A stretch of DNA of 47,006 nucleotides from Bacteroidaceae bacterium (GTDB taxonomy: Bacteria; Bacteroidota; Bacteroidia; Bacteroidales; Bacteroidaceae): the NCBI GenBank assembly GCA_900768625.1, contig CAAGDO010000298.1, positions 1 to 47,006 on the forward strand. The letters run 5' to 3'. The notes under the pieces were generated by a model, which had not been told where the DNA came from, did not search any database, and saw nothing but the letters and a program-made list of their open reading frames with translations. The position numbers were made by a program, and so were the translations under genes. Numbering within the stretch: position 1 is the stretch's first letter; each line of letters begins with the position of its first letter. Below are positions 18,497-27,486 of the stretch, piece by piece.

Positions 18497-19564
18497 CTAA
18501 AACTGTGTCACCCAGAATGTGAGCAGCATGGCCAGCACCATAGTGGTAAGCGCACCAAAGAGCAACAACATGCGCATGCGCTGCTGCTTTTTGTCGGAAA
18601 GCGAAACGAATTCAACTTTCGGGGCCACAACCTTGGCAGGCACCACCTTGGTGGTCTGCACGAAGTCGAGAGCCTGCATGAGGTTATGGTCCTTGTCGTT
18701 TTGTGAAGGAGCCAGTTTGGCAAACTTCACGAGGTCGGCTGTTGTCAGCACGTTCTTCAGTTCTTCAAGAGCTGCCGTATCATTGCTGCTGGTGAGGCGA
18801 CTGACGATTTCCGTTGTGGTCATTTCCTTTGCGCTGAATCCGAAACGTCCTTCGATGTAGGTACGCAAGGCGTCTGTCAACTGCATGTAGTAGGCCTTTT
18901 GGTCCATCTCAGCCTGCTGCTTGATCTGGTTGATGTTCTCCACTGCGGTGATGTGGGGTGGCGTAGGCGGTCGTACCACTACGCGGCGCGTGATGAGTTT
19001 CGGGTTGGAGAATCTCATCCACATGGCCATAGAGGCTCCGGCCATCAGCCATGCCAACAGCATGAGCAATGTGTTGGTCCATTCCCATTCGAAAGGCTGG
19101 TCAAGGGTGCCTTTCGGGGCTTTGATTTGGTCAACGTGAACTGTGTCGACAGGGATGGTGCTGACTTTCAGACCCACTGTTCCTCGAGAATGCATTTTTT
19201 GTCCGCCCACCATCACTTCAAATGGCGGGAGGGAATAGAGAGCAGAGTCAAAGGAGGTGATGGTGTAGCGGCGAACGAGCTGGATGCGTTTGCCGTCGTT
19301 GAGCTTGAGGGTATCCGTTCGTCCGTTGCTGACCACTTCCACGCCAGGCATGATTTCCTGTGTGGGTTGATAGGTAGGGAATACCACCGCCGTAGAGGCA
19401 TTGGTGGTGCATTGGAGTTTCACTTGCACCTGTTCGCCCACGAGAATGGATGCCGTGTCGATGCTCGCCTCCACGATCGTCTGACCGCAGAGGTTAGCTG
19501 GAAATGCAAGGGCCATCAGCCACAGAAGCGTGGCATGAATGGACTTTCGTATGGTTGTTCTCAT
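18497..19564 (-). CDS. Bat-cluster accessory membrane protein (BatD-N-terminal-like, unnamed)
   Basis: This 355-residue protein lies between the DUF58 gene and batA, a position where Bacteroidetes Bat clusters usually carry an unnamed gene. Signal peptide about 1-27 (ALAFPANLCGQ). The first domain (about 30-150) is a beta-sandwich resembling the N-terminus of BatD (VGEQVQVKLQCTTNAS). A membrane helix is at about 168-186 (TLLMLLAWLMAGASMAMWM), then a cytoplasmic domain whose DQKAYYMQLTDALRTYIE and KEMTTTEIVSRL recall DUF4381-like regulators, and a C-terminal helix (LLLFGALTTMVLAMLLTF). It may couple periplasmic sensing to the MoxR/DUF58 part of the complex. That is inference from layout. Confidence 0.7.
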   Translation of the reverse strand: MRTTIRKSIHATLLWLMALAFPANLCGQTIVEASIDTASILVGEQVQVKLQCTTNASTAVVFPTYQPTQEIMPGVEVVSNGRTDTLKLNDGKRIQLVRRYTITSFDSALYSLPPFEVMVGGQKMHSRGTVGLKVSTIPVDTVHVDQIKAPKGTLDQPFEWEWTNTLLMLLAWLMAGASMAMWMRFSNPKLITRRVVVRPPTPPHITAVENINQIKQQAEMDQKAYYMQLTDALRTYIEGRFGFSAKEMTTTEIVSRLTSSNDTAALEELKNVLTTADLVKFAKLAPSQNDKDHNLMQALDFVQTTKVVPAKVVAPKVEFVSLSDKKQQRMRMLLLFGALTTMVLAMLLTFWVTQF

Positions 19565-19672
19565 TGTCGCTTTAGGGAAATACGGGATTCTTTGCCCTAA
19601 GAGGATGCTTATAGGGTGTTATCCCGCTAGGAAGCTTGGATATAAGAGCTGGGGCAGGAGAGAAGGGGCAAG

Positions 19673-20539
19673 TCAGCGTCCAGCGAAAAGATTCATCAAC
19701 GGTCGCACGTAGTCGCCTTCAGTTGACATCGAGACGAAGTCCACACCATTCATTCGGAACAGTTGGGAGAGGCGGGATTCTTCAAGTGCCCACCAACGTT
19801 TCTGATGGTCACGAACGATTCGTGAAGACGTGTCGACATATTGTTCATGGCCTGTTTCAGCATCCACCACTTTAAGCAACCCCACGTCGGGCAACTCTGC
19901 CATACGGGGGTCGAACACGCGAAGGCCCACAAGGTCGTGCTTGCGGGCTGCCACCAACAGCGGACGCGAGAAATCCTTCGTGTCAAGAAAATCGCTGATG
20001 AGGAAAGTGATGCTACGCTTGGTGATGACGCGCATGAGATATTCCACCGCTACGCTCACGTCGGTTCGTTTTCCTGCGGGTTCGAAACTGAGCAGTTCGC
20101 GTATGATGAAAAGAATATGCTTTCGTCCTTTCTGAGGCGGGATGAACTTTTCTATGCGGTCAGTGAAGAAGATGACTCCCACTTTGTCGTTGTTCTGCAT
20201 AGCCGAGAAGGCCAGTGTTGCTGCCACTTCAGCCGAGAGTTCACGTTGGGTCCGTCCTTGGGTGCCGAATGCCTGACTGGCCGACAAGTCGATGAGCAGC
20301 ATGAGGGTGAGCTCGCGTTCTTCCTCGAAAACCTTCACGTAGGGATGATTCATGCGGGCCGTCACGTTCCAGTCGATGTCGCGGATGTCGTCCCCAGGTT
20401 GGTATTCCCTCACTTCAGCAAACGACATACCGCGTCCCTTGAAGGCGGAGTGATATTCGCCGGCAAAGATATTGTTGGTCAAGGCACGAGTCTTGATTTC
20501 AAGTCTGCGCACCTGACGCAAGAGTTCTGTAGTGTCCAT
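19673..20539 (-). CDS. DUF58 domain protein of the Bat/MoxR cluster
   Basis: This 288-residue cytoplasmic protein is a DUF58 member. The hallmark is GMSFAEVREYQPGDDIRDID, with WNVTARM following, and then a VWA-like fold starting LTLMLLIDLSASQAFG with a partial MIDAS (DLSAS). MoxR ATPases and DUF58 proteins are encoded side by side in many phyla and are thought to work as a chaperone-like pair that inserts cofactors or remodels VWA proteins. Here moxR is upstream, separated by an unusually long 298-base gap that holds a small inverted-repeat element. Confidence 0.9.
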   Translation of the reverse strand: MDTTELLRQVRRLEIKTRALTNNIFAGEYHSAFKGRGMSFAEVREYQPGDDIRDIDWNVTARMNHPYVKVFEEERELTLMLLIDLSASQAFGTQGRTQRELSAEVAATLAFSAMQNNDKVGVIFFTDRIEKFIPPQKGRKHILFIIRELLSFEPAGKRTDVSVAVEYLMRVITKRSITFLISDFLDTKDFSRPLLVAARKHDLVGLRVFDPRMAELPDVGLLKVVDAETGHEQYVDTSSRIVRDHQKRWWALEESRLSQLFRMNGVDFVSMSTEGDYVRPLMNLFAGR

Positions 20540-20612
20540 TTTGCGTTGTGATGATAAATGGAACGAAGCGACCCTGCCGATGATGGGCTGGTCGCTTGTT
20601 CCGTTAGGTAAT

Positions 20613-20770
20613 GAAGTCGTCTGAAATCTCTTCTATCTTCAATCTTCACCTTGTTTGGGCCGTTTTTTGCCCTTTCGTCGGTCGTGTGGTTCGCAACACT
20701 CCCTCTTCAAGATCCCAAAACGTCTCAAAACAAGACGGATTTAGAATTCCATAAAAGTTCAGACGACTTC
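20613..20770. mobile_element. MITE-like element with GAAGTCGTCTGAA terminal inverted repeats
   Basis: A perfect 13-base inverted repeat bounds this 158-bp segment: GAAGTCGTCTGAA at 20613-20625 and its reverse complement at 20758-20770 (14 bases if one flanking pair is included). It has no coding capacity. Its right half contains ACACTCCCTCTTCAAG, which recurs at 43.2 kb (inverted) and 45.1 kb. It sits between moxR and the DUF58 gene, inside the presumed Bat transcript. No transposase is visible in the window. Confidence 0.65.
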
Positions 20771-20837
20771 AATGGTGTCCCTTATTGATGTCGTTGTGTA
20801 TGGTCGTGCATAGGGACAATCCTGTGGTCATCGTCCG

Positions 20838-21833
20838 TTAGGGCACTTCCACCTTGTTGAGAATCTTCACGATGATCTCCTCGGCCGTCACGTTAGAAGC
20901 TTCAGCTTCGTAGGTGAGTCCGATGCGGTGGCGGAGTACGTCTGCTGCCACTTCACGCACATCTTCGGGCACCACATAACCACGGCGCTTGATGAAAGCG
21001 CAGGCACGGGCAGCCAAGGCCATATTGATGCTGGCACGGGGAGAACCACCGAAGCCGATGAAATCCTTCAGTTCTTCCAGCTTGTACTTTTCAGGGTAGC
21101 GGGTGGCAAACACGATGTCAGCGATATACTGTTCGATGCGTTCGTCGATATATACCTCCTTTACGAGTTTTCGGGCTTTAACGATGCGTTCAGCGTCAAT
21201 CACAGGACGGGGAGTGGGGAAACTGCCGTTGATGTGTGCACGCATGATCTTCTTTTCCTCTTCAAGTGTCGGATAGCCAATCACCACCTTCAGCATGAAA
21301 CGGTCCACCTGAGCTTCGGGCAACTCATAAGTACCTTCCTGTTCGATGGGGTTCTGTGTGGCCAACACGAGGAAAGGAGAGGGGAGGGCAAAGGTCTCGT
21401 CGCCGATGGTCACCTGACGCTCCTGCATGGCTTCAAGTAGTGCACTCTGCACCTTTGCCGGAGCACGGTTGATTTCATCTGCCAATACGAAGTTGGCGAA
21501 GATGGGACCTTTTTTAACCTTGAAGCTCTCTTCCTTCTGGCTGTAGATGAGCGTACCGAGTACGTCGGCAGGAAGAAGGTCGGGCGTGAACTGCACGCGG
21601 CCGAACTTCGCGTCAACGAGAGAGGCCAAAGTCTTGATGGCCAGTGTTTTAGCCAAACCAGGCACACCTTCGAGAAGGATATGTCCGTCGGCGAGCAGAC
21701 CGATGAGCAGAGAGTCGATCAAGTGTTTCTGTCCGACGATGGTGCGGTTCATGCCTTCCACCAAGTCGGTGATAAATCCAGTTTCAGCCTCAATGCGGGC
21801 ATTGAGCTGACGGATGTCTATAGATTCTGACAT
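20838..21833 (-). CDS. MoxR-family AAA+ ATPase
   Basis: This 331-residue protein is a MoxR-type AAA+ ATPase, the probable first gene of the Bat transcript. Walker A is GVPGLAKT in LLEGVPGLAKTLAIKTLA, Walker B is VLADEINRAP, sensor 1 is VLATQNPIEQEGTY, and the C-terminal lid carries GGSPRASINMALAARA. These proteins act as chaperone-like remodelling ATPases with VWA partners. I start it at 21833 (MSESIDIRQLNARIEAETG), the family-like start. A TAATTTTG box lies 35 bases upstream on the minus strand. Confidence 0.92.
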   Translation of the reverse strand: MSESIDIRQLNARIEAETGFITDLVEGMNRTIVGQKHLIDSLLIGLLADGHILLEGVPGLAKTLAIKTLASLVDAKFGRVQFTPDLLPADVLGTLIYSQKEESFKVKKGPIFANFVLADEINRAPAKVQSALLEAMQERQVTIGDETFALPSPFLVLATQNPIEQEGTYELPEAQVDRFMLKVVIGYPTLEEEKKIMRAHINGSFPTPRPVIDAERIVKARKLVKEVYIDERIEQYIADIVFATRYPEKYKLEELKDFIGFGGSPRASINMALAARACAFIKRRGYVVPEDVREVAADVLRHRIGLTYEAEASNVTAEEIIVKILNKVEVP

Positions 21834-21868
21834 ATTTGTTCTGAATGGTTCGTTTGTTGAATTGCTTG

Positions 21869-21876
21869 CAAAATTA
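21869..21876 (-). promoter_or_regulatory. -7 promoter box for the moxR/Bat cluster
   Basis: TAATTTTG on the minus strand fits TAnnTTTG, 35 bases before the moxR start. There is no TTTG at the right -33 distance, so the call rests on the -7 box and position. Confidence 0.45.
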
Positions 21877-22001
21877 GCGTTTTCTTGCAAAAGTGGAATA
21901 TAAAATAAGCTAAAATGCGTTCTTTCAAGCAGGTGGTCTGTTGATAAAATGATTTTGAACACCTAACTCAAGTTGCGTAAGTTGGTTTCTTGCCTTTGTC
22001 G

Positions 22002-23210
22002 TCAATGGCGCGGCTTTTTCTGCGTGTTGGGTAGGAATCCGGCAATGATGCCGATCAAGGGGAGGAAGGAACTGACGAAGAATATGTGTTCGATGCTGGT
22101 TCTGTCCGCCAACCATCCGAAAAAGGCCGATCCGAGTCCGCCCAGTCCGAACATCAGTCCGAAGAACACACCAGCGATGAGTCCCACTTTGTCGGGCATG
22201 AGGTCAGTGGCATACACCACGATTGATGAGAAAGCAGAAGCAATGATGAGTCCTGCAAGAAAGGCGAAAAGAATGGTGAGGGGAAGTCCAACGTGAGGCA
22301 TGGCCAAGGCAAATGGAGCCGCCCCTAAGATGGAGAACCAGATGACGTATTTTCGGCCAAACTTGTCGCCGAACATTCCTCCGGCCACGGTGCCTATGGC
22401 GAATGCAGCCAGAAAGGCAAAGAGGCAGAGCTGCGAAGCGCCCACAGAAAGGTGGAACTTCTGGATGAGGAAGAAGGTGAAATAGCTGGTGATACACGAA
22501 GTGTAGAAATACTTCGAGAAGATGAGCATCACCAGCACACCCAGTGCGGCATATTTCTTCCCCCGTGGAATGTCATTGTTCGGTTGGGCAGGACGGAGGG
22601 CGTGACTCACAGCATATGCCAGTTTGGCTTTATACCATGCGCCAACTTCCAGCATAATCACAGCAGCTGCTATGGCAGCCAGACCGAAGAGGGAGATGGA
22701 CCATTGGCCGAAGGGGAGCACAATCGCTGCAGCCAACAGTGGACCGATTGCAGAGCCTCCGTTTCCGCCCACCTGGAAGATGGACTGTGCCAGACTCTTT
22801 CGTCCCCCTGATGCCATTTGGGCCACTCTCGACGCTTCGGGATGGAAGATGGACGAGCCGAGTCCGATGACACTCACCGATATGAGAATGAGCATATAGC
22901 TTCTGGCAAAGGCCAGCATCAGCAGTCCCACCAGCGTGAAACACATGCCTGTCGATAGGGCGTAGGGGCGTGGGTGCTTGTCAGCATATAGTCCCGTGAA
23001 GGGTTGAAGAATAGAAGAGGTCATCTGGAACACGAGCGTAATCAAACCGATTTGGGCGAATGTGAAGCCAAATTGCTCTTTCAGTATGGGATAGATGGAG
23101 GGTACGACCGATTGGATCATGTCATTGAGAAAATGCGATAGGCCGATAATCGCCAGTATGGCAAAAGCGGTGCCTTCCATCTTGCGATGGTTTCCGAGTA
23201 GGGATTTCAT
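22002..23210 (-). CDS. MFS efflux transporter, fosmidomycin-resistance (Fsr) type
   Basis: This 402-residue protein has about 12 membrane helices and matches the Fsr branch of the major facilitator superfamily. Distinctive stretches are the opening GLSHFLNDMIQSVVPSIYPIL, the motif-A-like loop FTGLYADKHPRPYAL, and GLGSSIFHPEASRVAQMASG, which is a hallmark of Fsr-like pumps. Members of this branch export fosmidomycin or other small drugs, but the natural substrate here is unknown. It is monocistronic, with a TAACTTTG -7 box at 23340-23347. The 168-base gap between its stop and moxR holds the moxR promoter. Confidence 0.88.
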   Translation of the reverse strand: MKSLLGNHRKMEGTAFAILAIIGLSHFLNDMIQSVVPSIYPILKEQFGFTFAQIGLITLVFQMTSSILQPFTGLYADKHPRPYALSTGMCFTLVGLLMLAFARSYMLILISVSVIGLGSSIFHPEASRVAQMASGGRKSLAQSIFQVGGNGGSAIGPLLAAAIVLPFGQWSISLFGLAAIAAAVIMLEVGAWYKAKLAYAVSHALRPAQPNNDIPRGKKYAALGVLVMLIFSKYFYTSCITSYFTFFLIQKFHLSVGASQLCLFAFLAAFAIGTVAGGMFGDKFGRKYVIWFSILGAAPFALAMPHVGLPLTILFAFLAGLIIASAFSSIVVYATDLMPDKVGLIAGVFFGLMFGLGGLGSAFFGWLADRTSIEHIFFVSSFLPLIGIIAGFLPNTQKKPRH

Positions 23211-23621
23211 ATTGAAGTGTGATGTTGGACAAAAGCATCCTTAGTTAAGGAAAAATCGTATGTGTTAGACCGCCAAAGAGCACTTACGGTTCGACAACCC
23301 ATACTTGCCGTCGAGGCGGCTTGGAGTGTTTTGCAAGTGCAAAGTTACGCATATTTGCTTTGCTTTACGAAAAATGTATGCTTTTCGGCATGGTAAAATA
23401 AAAGTATTTACCTTTTGTTTTGCATATTCGCCCGATTTGCACTACCTTTGCTAGCGCGAAGATAGACTATTTAAGAAAAGACCTCGTCTTTAGCCATGCA
23501 TGGCGTTCGATTTGCACTACATTGCTTGCGCGAAATAGGTTGCATCTCGGCAAATTGCATTACCTTTGCACCCAAATAACTGATTCTTACGAAAGTAACA
23601 GAACAACCCTAAAACAAAGCA
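23211..23621. promoter_or_regulatory. Divergent promoter region with duplicated promoter-like repeats
   Basis: This 411-base gap lies between the MFS gene and the polysaccharide export gene. For the MFS gene there is TAACTTTG on the minus strand at 23340-23347. For the export gene there is a well-spaced promoter, TTTG at 23419-23422, 20 bases, TACCTTTG at 23443-23450. A second -7 box TACCTTTG is at 23561-23568. The segment 23433-23460 recurs almost exactly at 23508-23534 (CGATTTGCACTAC, then GCGCGAA), but the second copy has a damaged -7 box (TACATTG). Confidence 0.6.
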
Positions 23622-24395
23622 ATGAAAAAATCGCTTTTCTCTTTCCTCTTGGTTCTCTTTTGCCTTACTTCATGTAAGACGGCAGAGAGGATAATCTATT
23701 TCCAGGATGCCCAGTATGGTAAAACGTTCGACACACAAGCAACCAAGGCGCTTACCCTTGTGCCGGGCGATAAAATTGGTGTCATGGTGACCAGTGCTTC
23801 AACGCCTGAGCTCGCTATTCGCTACAATCTGCAGTTGGCAAACAGCAGTAGCAGTACAATGAATCAGGATAATCAGCGTTACACGATTGATGAAAACGGT
23901 AACATTGATATGCCGGGTATCGGTCGTACTTCAGTAGCAGGTCTGACACGTGCAGAAGCAGCTGCAAAGATTCAGGATGCCTTCCGCAGTGGTATTTTGA
24001 ACGATGCTGTAGTCACAGTGGCAGCATACAACCGTTTTATCACGGTGATTGGTGATGTGGCTCGTCCTGGTCAGCAGGAGATTCGTCGCGATAATATCAC
24101 CATCCTCGAAGCACTCGGACAGGCTGGAGACCTCAACATCACAGCTCGTCGTGACCGTGTACGTGTGGTTCGTCAGGAAGGTAATGAAAGCAAGATTTAT
24201 TTCATTGACTTGCGTTCGAAGGATATGTTCACCTCGCCTGTATACAACCTGCAGCAGAATGACGTGGTGTATGTAGAACCCAACAAGGTGAAGATGGGTC
24301 AGTCTACGAACAATGACAACTCCGTACGAAACATTTCAACATGGCTTTCAGTCACCTCCGTGCTGACCAGTATCGCCATCCTTATCTTCCGTTGA
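23622..24395 (+). CDS. Polysaccharide biosynthesis/export lipoprotein (Wza family)
   Basis: This 257-residue protein matches the Poly_export/SLBB family of outer-membrane export lipoproteins that form the channel for capsule or exopolysaccharide. The N-terminus MKKSLFSFLLVLFCLTSCK has a lipobox with Cys18. The Poly_export domain covers about 45-135 (LTLVPGDKIGVMVTSAST, IDENGNIDMPGIGRTSVAG), and an SLBB domain covers about 140-220 (FITVIGDVARPGQQEI). The C-terminal TWLSVTSVLTSIAILIF is a hydrophobic segment typical of Bacteroidetes members. The usual partner, a Wzc-type tyrosine kinase, is not adjacent. It is therefore an orphan export gene, flanked by a strong hairpin and a repeated promoter region. 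Confidence 0.88.
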   Translation: MKKSLFSFLLVLFCLTSCKTAERIIYFQDAQYGKTFDTQATKALTLVPGDKIGVMVTSASTPELAIRYNLQLANSSSSTMNQDNQRYTIDENGNIDMPGIGRTSVAGLTRAEAAAKIQDAFRSGILNDAVVTVAAYNRFITVIGDVARPGQQEIRRDNITILEALGQAGDLNITARRDRVRVVRQEGNESKIYFIDLRSKDMFTSPVYNLQQNDVVYVEPNKVKMGQSTNNDNSVRNISTWLSVTSVLTSIAILIFR

Positions 24396-24418
24396 TATAT
24401 CAATCAACATGAAGCAAA

Positions 24419-24466
24419 AAGCGTGGGCTACGACAAATCCCCTTAGGATCGTCGTTGCCCACGCTT
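24419..24466 (+). terminator. Strong hairpin after the polysaccharide export gene
   Basis: AAGCGTGGGCTACGAC at 24419-24434 pairs with GTCGTTGCCCACGCTT at 24451-24466, with one mismatch in 16 and a 16-base loop. It starts 24 bases after the stop codon. A TTCGTTTG tail follows, so this is a probable terminator. Confidence 0.65.
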
Positions 24467-24539
24467 CGTTTGTAATGATTGCTGTTTTGGTCTGGGCAGC
24501 CTCATACGTTTTTGCCATGAAGCCAGACAAACGAAAAAT

Positions 24540-24616
24540 GCCGTTCATCTTTCCCTCGATGATGGGCTACACCATCTAGGTGCAGCACATGCTTGATTCT
24601 TGGAAAGATGAACGGC
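24540..24616. terminator. Inverted repeat between convergent genes, likely bidirectional terminator
   Basis: GCCGTTCATCTTTCC at 24540-24554 is perfectly complementary to 24602-24616, with a 47-base spacer. On the plus strand the right arm is followed by AATGCTTTTTAC, and on the minus strand by ATTTTTCG. It lies between the convergent export and DEAD-box genes. The long loop is unusual for a terminator. Confidence 0.5.
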
Positions 24617-24647
24617 AATGCTTTTTACATTACGCTTTGCTCTTCAG

Positions 24648-26195
24648 TCAGTCGCGACTGGCCTTGGGCTGGTTTGCGGCTGGTTTGTGTTCTCTGCGTG
24701 GACGGTCGCCATGCGGTTTGGTGTTGGTCGGCTTTCTGGAACGGCCCTTTGACGGTTTGCTGTTTGCAGGCTTTCCGTTGGAAGGTTTGCCGTTTGCCGG
24801 TTTTCCGTTAGAGGCAGAACAGTTGGAACCATGGTGTCCTCCCCCCTTGTTGCCTCCACCGCGATGGCCTTTTCCACCCTTGCGGGCAGCATCAGCTTCG
24901 CTACGTTCGGCAGGTGGACGAACGCCTTCGGGGAGCTCCGCACGGGGAATACGGATCTTAAGGGTACGCTCAATGTTCGACAATGCATACAAGTCCTTCT
25001 CTCCGATGAGCGTAATGGCAGAACCCTCACGTCCGGCACGTGCCGTACGACCGATACGGTGGACGTAGTCCTCAGCATCATGGGGTGCATCATAGTTGAT
25101 GACCATCGTGATGTCGTCGATGTCAATGCCTCGGGCCACGATATCCGTAGCAACCAGCAAGTCCACCTGATGAGCACGGAAGAACTGCATCACTTCGTCG
25201 CGTTCCGGCTGTGAGAGGTCGGAGTGCATGGCCCGCGCATTCAGACCGTGTCGTTTGAGCACAATCGCCAGTTCCTTCACCTTCTGTTTCGAAGAGGCAA
25301 AGAGAATGACCCGCTTGGGCGGATGTTCGCGAAATACCTGACGGAGCACCACTGTCTTGTCGCTCTCTCGGCAAATGAAGACACTCTGCTGGATGTTTTC
25401 TGCCGGTTTCGACACAGCGATTTCGACTTCCACCGGGTCGTGCATCACCGTACGTGCCAATTGCGCGATCTTAGGCGGCATTGTAGCCGAGAAAAGAATC
25501 GTTTGGCGCTTCTCAGGCATCATCTTGACAATGCTGAGAATATCCTCAGCAAAACCCATGTCGAGCATTCTGTCCGCTTCGTCGAGCACGAGATGTGTGG
25601 TGCGGCTCAAGTCGAGCGTACCCAGTTGCAAATGCGTGATCAAACGTCCTGGCGTAGCCAACACGATGTCGGCACCAGCCTGAAGCGAACGGCGTTCCTG
25701 TTCGTAGCGGGCACCGTCGTTACCGCCATACACAGCCACAGCGTTGATGCCCGTGTAGAAAGCGAAGCCCTGCAAGGATTGGTCAATCTGTCGGGCCAGT
25801 TCTCGCGTAGGAGCGATGACCAGACAGTTCACCGCGTCAGCAGGATGGGGTTCCGTGCCCAGAAGAGTGAGCAGAGGCAGGAGATAGGCTGCCGTTTTGC
25901 CCGTACCCGTCTGTGCCACGCCCAACACGTCGTGGTGTTCAAGAATAGGGGGAATGCAGGCCGCTTGCACAGGTGTGCACTTTTCGAAGCGCATGTCATA
26001 GAGCGCGTCGAGGACATCATCTGAGAGAGCCAAGTCCTCGAAATAGGTGGTAGGCTCTTCCTTTGATGATTCTTCAGCAGACTCCGTTGCTGTCGTTTCT
26101 GTGGCCGTTTCTGCCGTTTTGTTTTTAACTTCGGCGTTGTCGGTATGTGAAAGTGCCAGAGATTCGTCGGCACTGTTATGGTCGATTGTTTCCAT
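24648..26195 (-). CDS. DEAD-box ATP-dependent RNA helicase
   Basis: This 515-residue protein is a DEAD-box RNA helicase. Motifs in order: Q-motif region (CTPVQAACIP), Walker A AQTGTGKT, Ia PTRELARQI, DEAD (LVLDEADRMLDMGF), SAT (LFSATMPP), ARGIDID in VARGIDIDDITMVI, and VI HRIGRTARAGREG. The N-terminal 55 residues are acidic and Ser/Thr-rich. The C-terminal 90 residues are basic and repetitive, with NGKP/NSKP units and GGGNKGGGHH, a likely unstructured RNA-binding tail. I start at 26195 (METIDHNSADES), since the longer frame runs into the upstream gene. It follows the LptF/G gene by 34 bases. Members act in ribosome assembly or RNA decay. Confidence 0.92.
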   Translation of the reverse strand: METIDHNSADESLALSHTDNAEVKNKTAETATETTATESAEESSKEEPTTYFEDLALSDDVLDALYDMRFEKCTPVQAACIPPILEHHDVLGVAQTGTGKTAAYLLPLLTLLGTEPHPADAVNCLVIAPTRELARQIDQSLQGFAFYTGINAVAVYGGNDGARYEQERRSLQAGADIVLATPGRLITHLQLGTLDLSRTTHLVLDEADRMLDMGFAEDILSIVKMMPEKRQTILFSATMPPKIAQLARTVMHDPVEVEIAVSKPAENIQQSVFICRESDKTVVLRQVFREHPPKRVILFASSKQKVKELAIVLKRHGLNARAMHSDLSQPERDEVMQFFRAHQVDLLVATDIVARGIDIDDITMVINYDAPHDAEDYVHRIGRTARAGREGSAITLIGEKDLYALSNIERTLKIRIPRAELPEGVRPPAERSEADAARKGGKGHRGGGNKGGGHHGSNCSASNGKPANGKPSNGKPANSKPSKGRSRKPTNTKPHGDRPRREHKPAANQPKASRD

Positions 26196-26229
26196 TGTTA
26201 TATATGAGGTGGAAAAGAATTTGAAATCT

Positions 26230-27486
26230 TTATTGAGGAGTGCGCCATACGAGCACCAGCGCAATGATGGCAAACAAGACATTGGGAATCCAAACAGCCA
26301 CGATGGGCGGAAGGCCTGCATTCACGGCAAATGCCGATGCAATCGTCTGGAAAAGGATGAAAGCAAACGAGAGAGCCAGTCCGAGCCCCAGATTTGCACC
26401 CATGCCGCCCTTGCGTTTCTGGCTGGACACACACACACCGATAAGGGTGAGAATGAAAGCCGCAAAGGGAGCCGCAATACGTTTGTAGTATTCCACTTCG
26501 AACGTGCTGACACCTGCAGCACCTCGCAAGGACTGTCGGTCGATGAACTCCCGGAGTTCGGGCAACGTCATCGTTTCCTGCTGGTTTCTCACGAAGAAGA
26601 AATCCTTGGGTTCCATTTTGATGACCGTGTCAATTCTGGCTCCCGATTCCAGCTTCTCCCTCATGCCTTTAAGGGTTCGGATATTATAGTCGCGGAGCGT
26701 CCATGAGAAGCGTCGGTCCGACAGCGTGTCGTATTGAATGCCCTGAGCCGTCAGGTGCGACACGAGTTTCTTGTCGACAAACTTGTCGAGGGAGAAACCA
26801 TAGCCGCTCTTCGTTTCATTGTTGAAATGCGTGATATAAGCAACAACACCCGTATCAACCTGCATCTGCACATTGTCGACTGAGGTGAGGTCCGTGACCT
26901 TCTTGAGATAGCGGTTCTCGAAATTCACGCGTTTCACGTTGCTCTTCGGAATGACATAGGCACTCAGAGAGAAGGTTGTGACAGCGATGATGGCAGCCGA
27001 CACCATGTAGGGGCGCAACAAACGCTTGAAACTCATGCCCGTGCTCTTCATGGCAATGATTTCAGAATGCCCAGCCAGATTCGACGTGAAGAAAATCACG
27101 GCAATAAAGAGGAAGAGCGGGCTGAAGAGATTGGCAAAATAAGGGATGAAATTGAGATAGTACATAGCCACCTTTGTGAACGGGAGGTGGTTTTGTGAGA
27201 ATTTGTCAATCTTTTCGTTGAAGTCGAAAATCACGGCAATCACCACGATGATGGCGATGAGGAAGAGATAGGAGCTGAGGAACTTATAGATGATATAGCG
27301 ATCCAATCTTCCGATGAAAGGCTTACGCCCTGCGCCCTGCAGCCACTTGACAAACATCTGCAGTGGATTTCCACAGTCACGGCTTTTGCTTGGGCTGGAA
27401 GCGTCGGCTGAAGTCGGTGCAGGGGTGGGCTCGCCATCGGTCGGACGGGAAGTCTGCTGTTTTGGGGTGGAGCGATGGAAAAACAT
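26230..27486 (-). CDS. LptF/LptG-family lipopolysaccharide export permease
   Basis: This protein belongs to the YjgP/YjgQ (LptF/LptG) family, the membrane part of the ABC transporter that lifts lipopolysaccharide from the inner membrane. Three N-terminal helices flank the conserved DRYIIYKFLSSYLFLIAIIV, and FSPLFLFIAVIFFTSNLAGHSEIIAM follows. A periplasmic beta-jellyroll covers the middle, and three helices with NLGLGLALSFAFILFQ close it. I use the start at 27486 (418 residues); it gives a Pro/Ser/Thr-rich 65-residue lead before the first helix, so the next Met, at 27357, is also possible. It follows tgt by 142 bases. Confidence 0.88.
   Translation of the reverse strand: MFFHRSTPKQQTSRPTDGEPTPAPTSADASSPSKSRDCGNPLQMFVKWLQGAGRKPFIGRLDRYIIYKFLSSYLFLIAIIVVIAVIFDFNEKIDKFSQNHLPFTKVAMYYLNFIPYFANLFSPLFLFIAVIFFTSNLAGHSEIIAMKSTGMSFKRLLRPYMVSAAIIAVTTFSLSAYVIPKSNVKRVNFENRYLKKVTDLTSVDNVQMQVDTGVVAYITHFNNETKSGYGFSLDKFVDKKLVSHLTAQGIQYDTLSDRRFSWTLRDYNIRTLKGMREKLESGARIDTVIKMEPKDFFFVRNQQETMTLPELREFIDRQSLRGAAGVSTFEVEYYKRIAAPFAAFILTLIGVCVSSQKRKGGMGANLGLGLALSFAFILFQTIASAFAVNAGLPPIVAVWIPNVLFAIIALVLVWRTPQ

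Noticed and set aside
20540..20837. A riboswitch or small RNA in the moxR-DUF58 gap
   Set aside because: The inverted symmetry is explained by the MITE-like element, which recurs elsewhere; no riboswitch core is visible.
24348..24548. Minus-strand 66-codon frame between the convergent genes
   Set aside because: It runs through a terminator hairpin and overlaps the end of the export gene, and it has no recognisable features.
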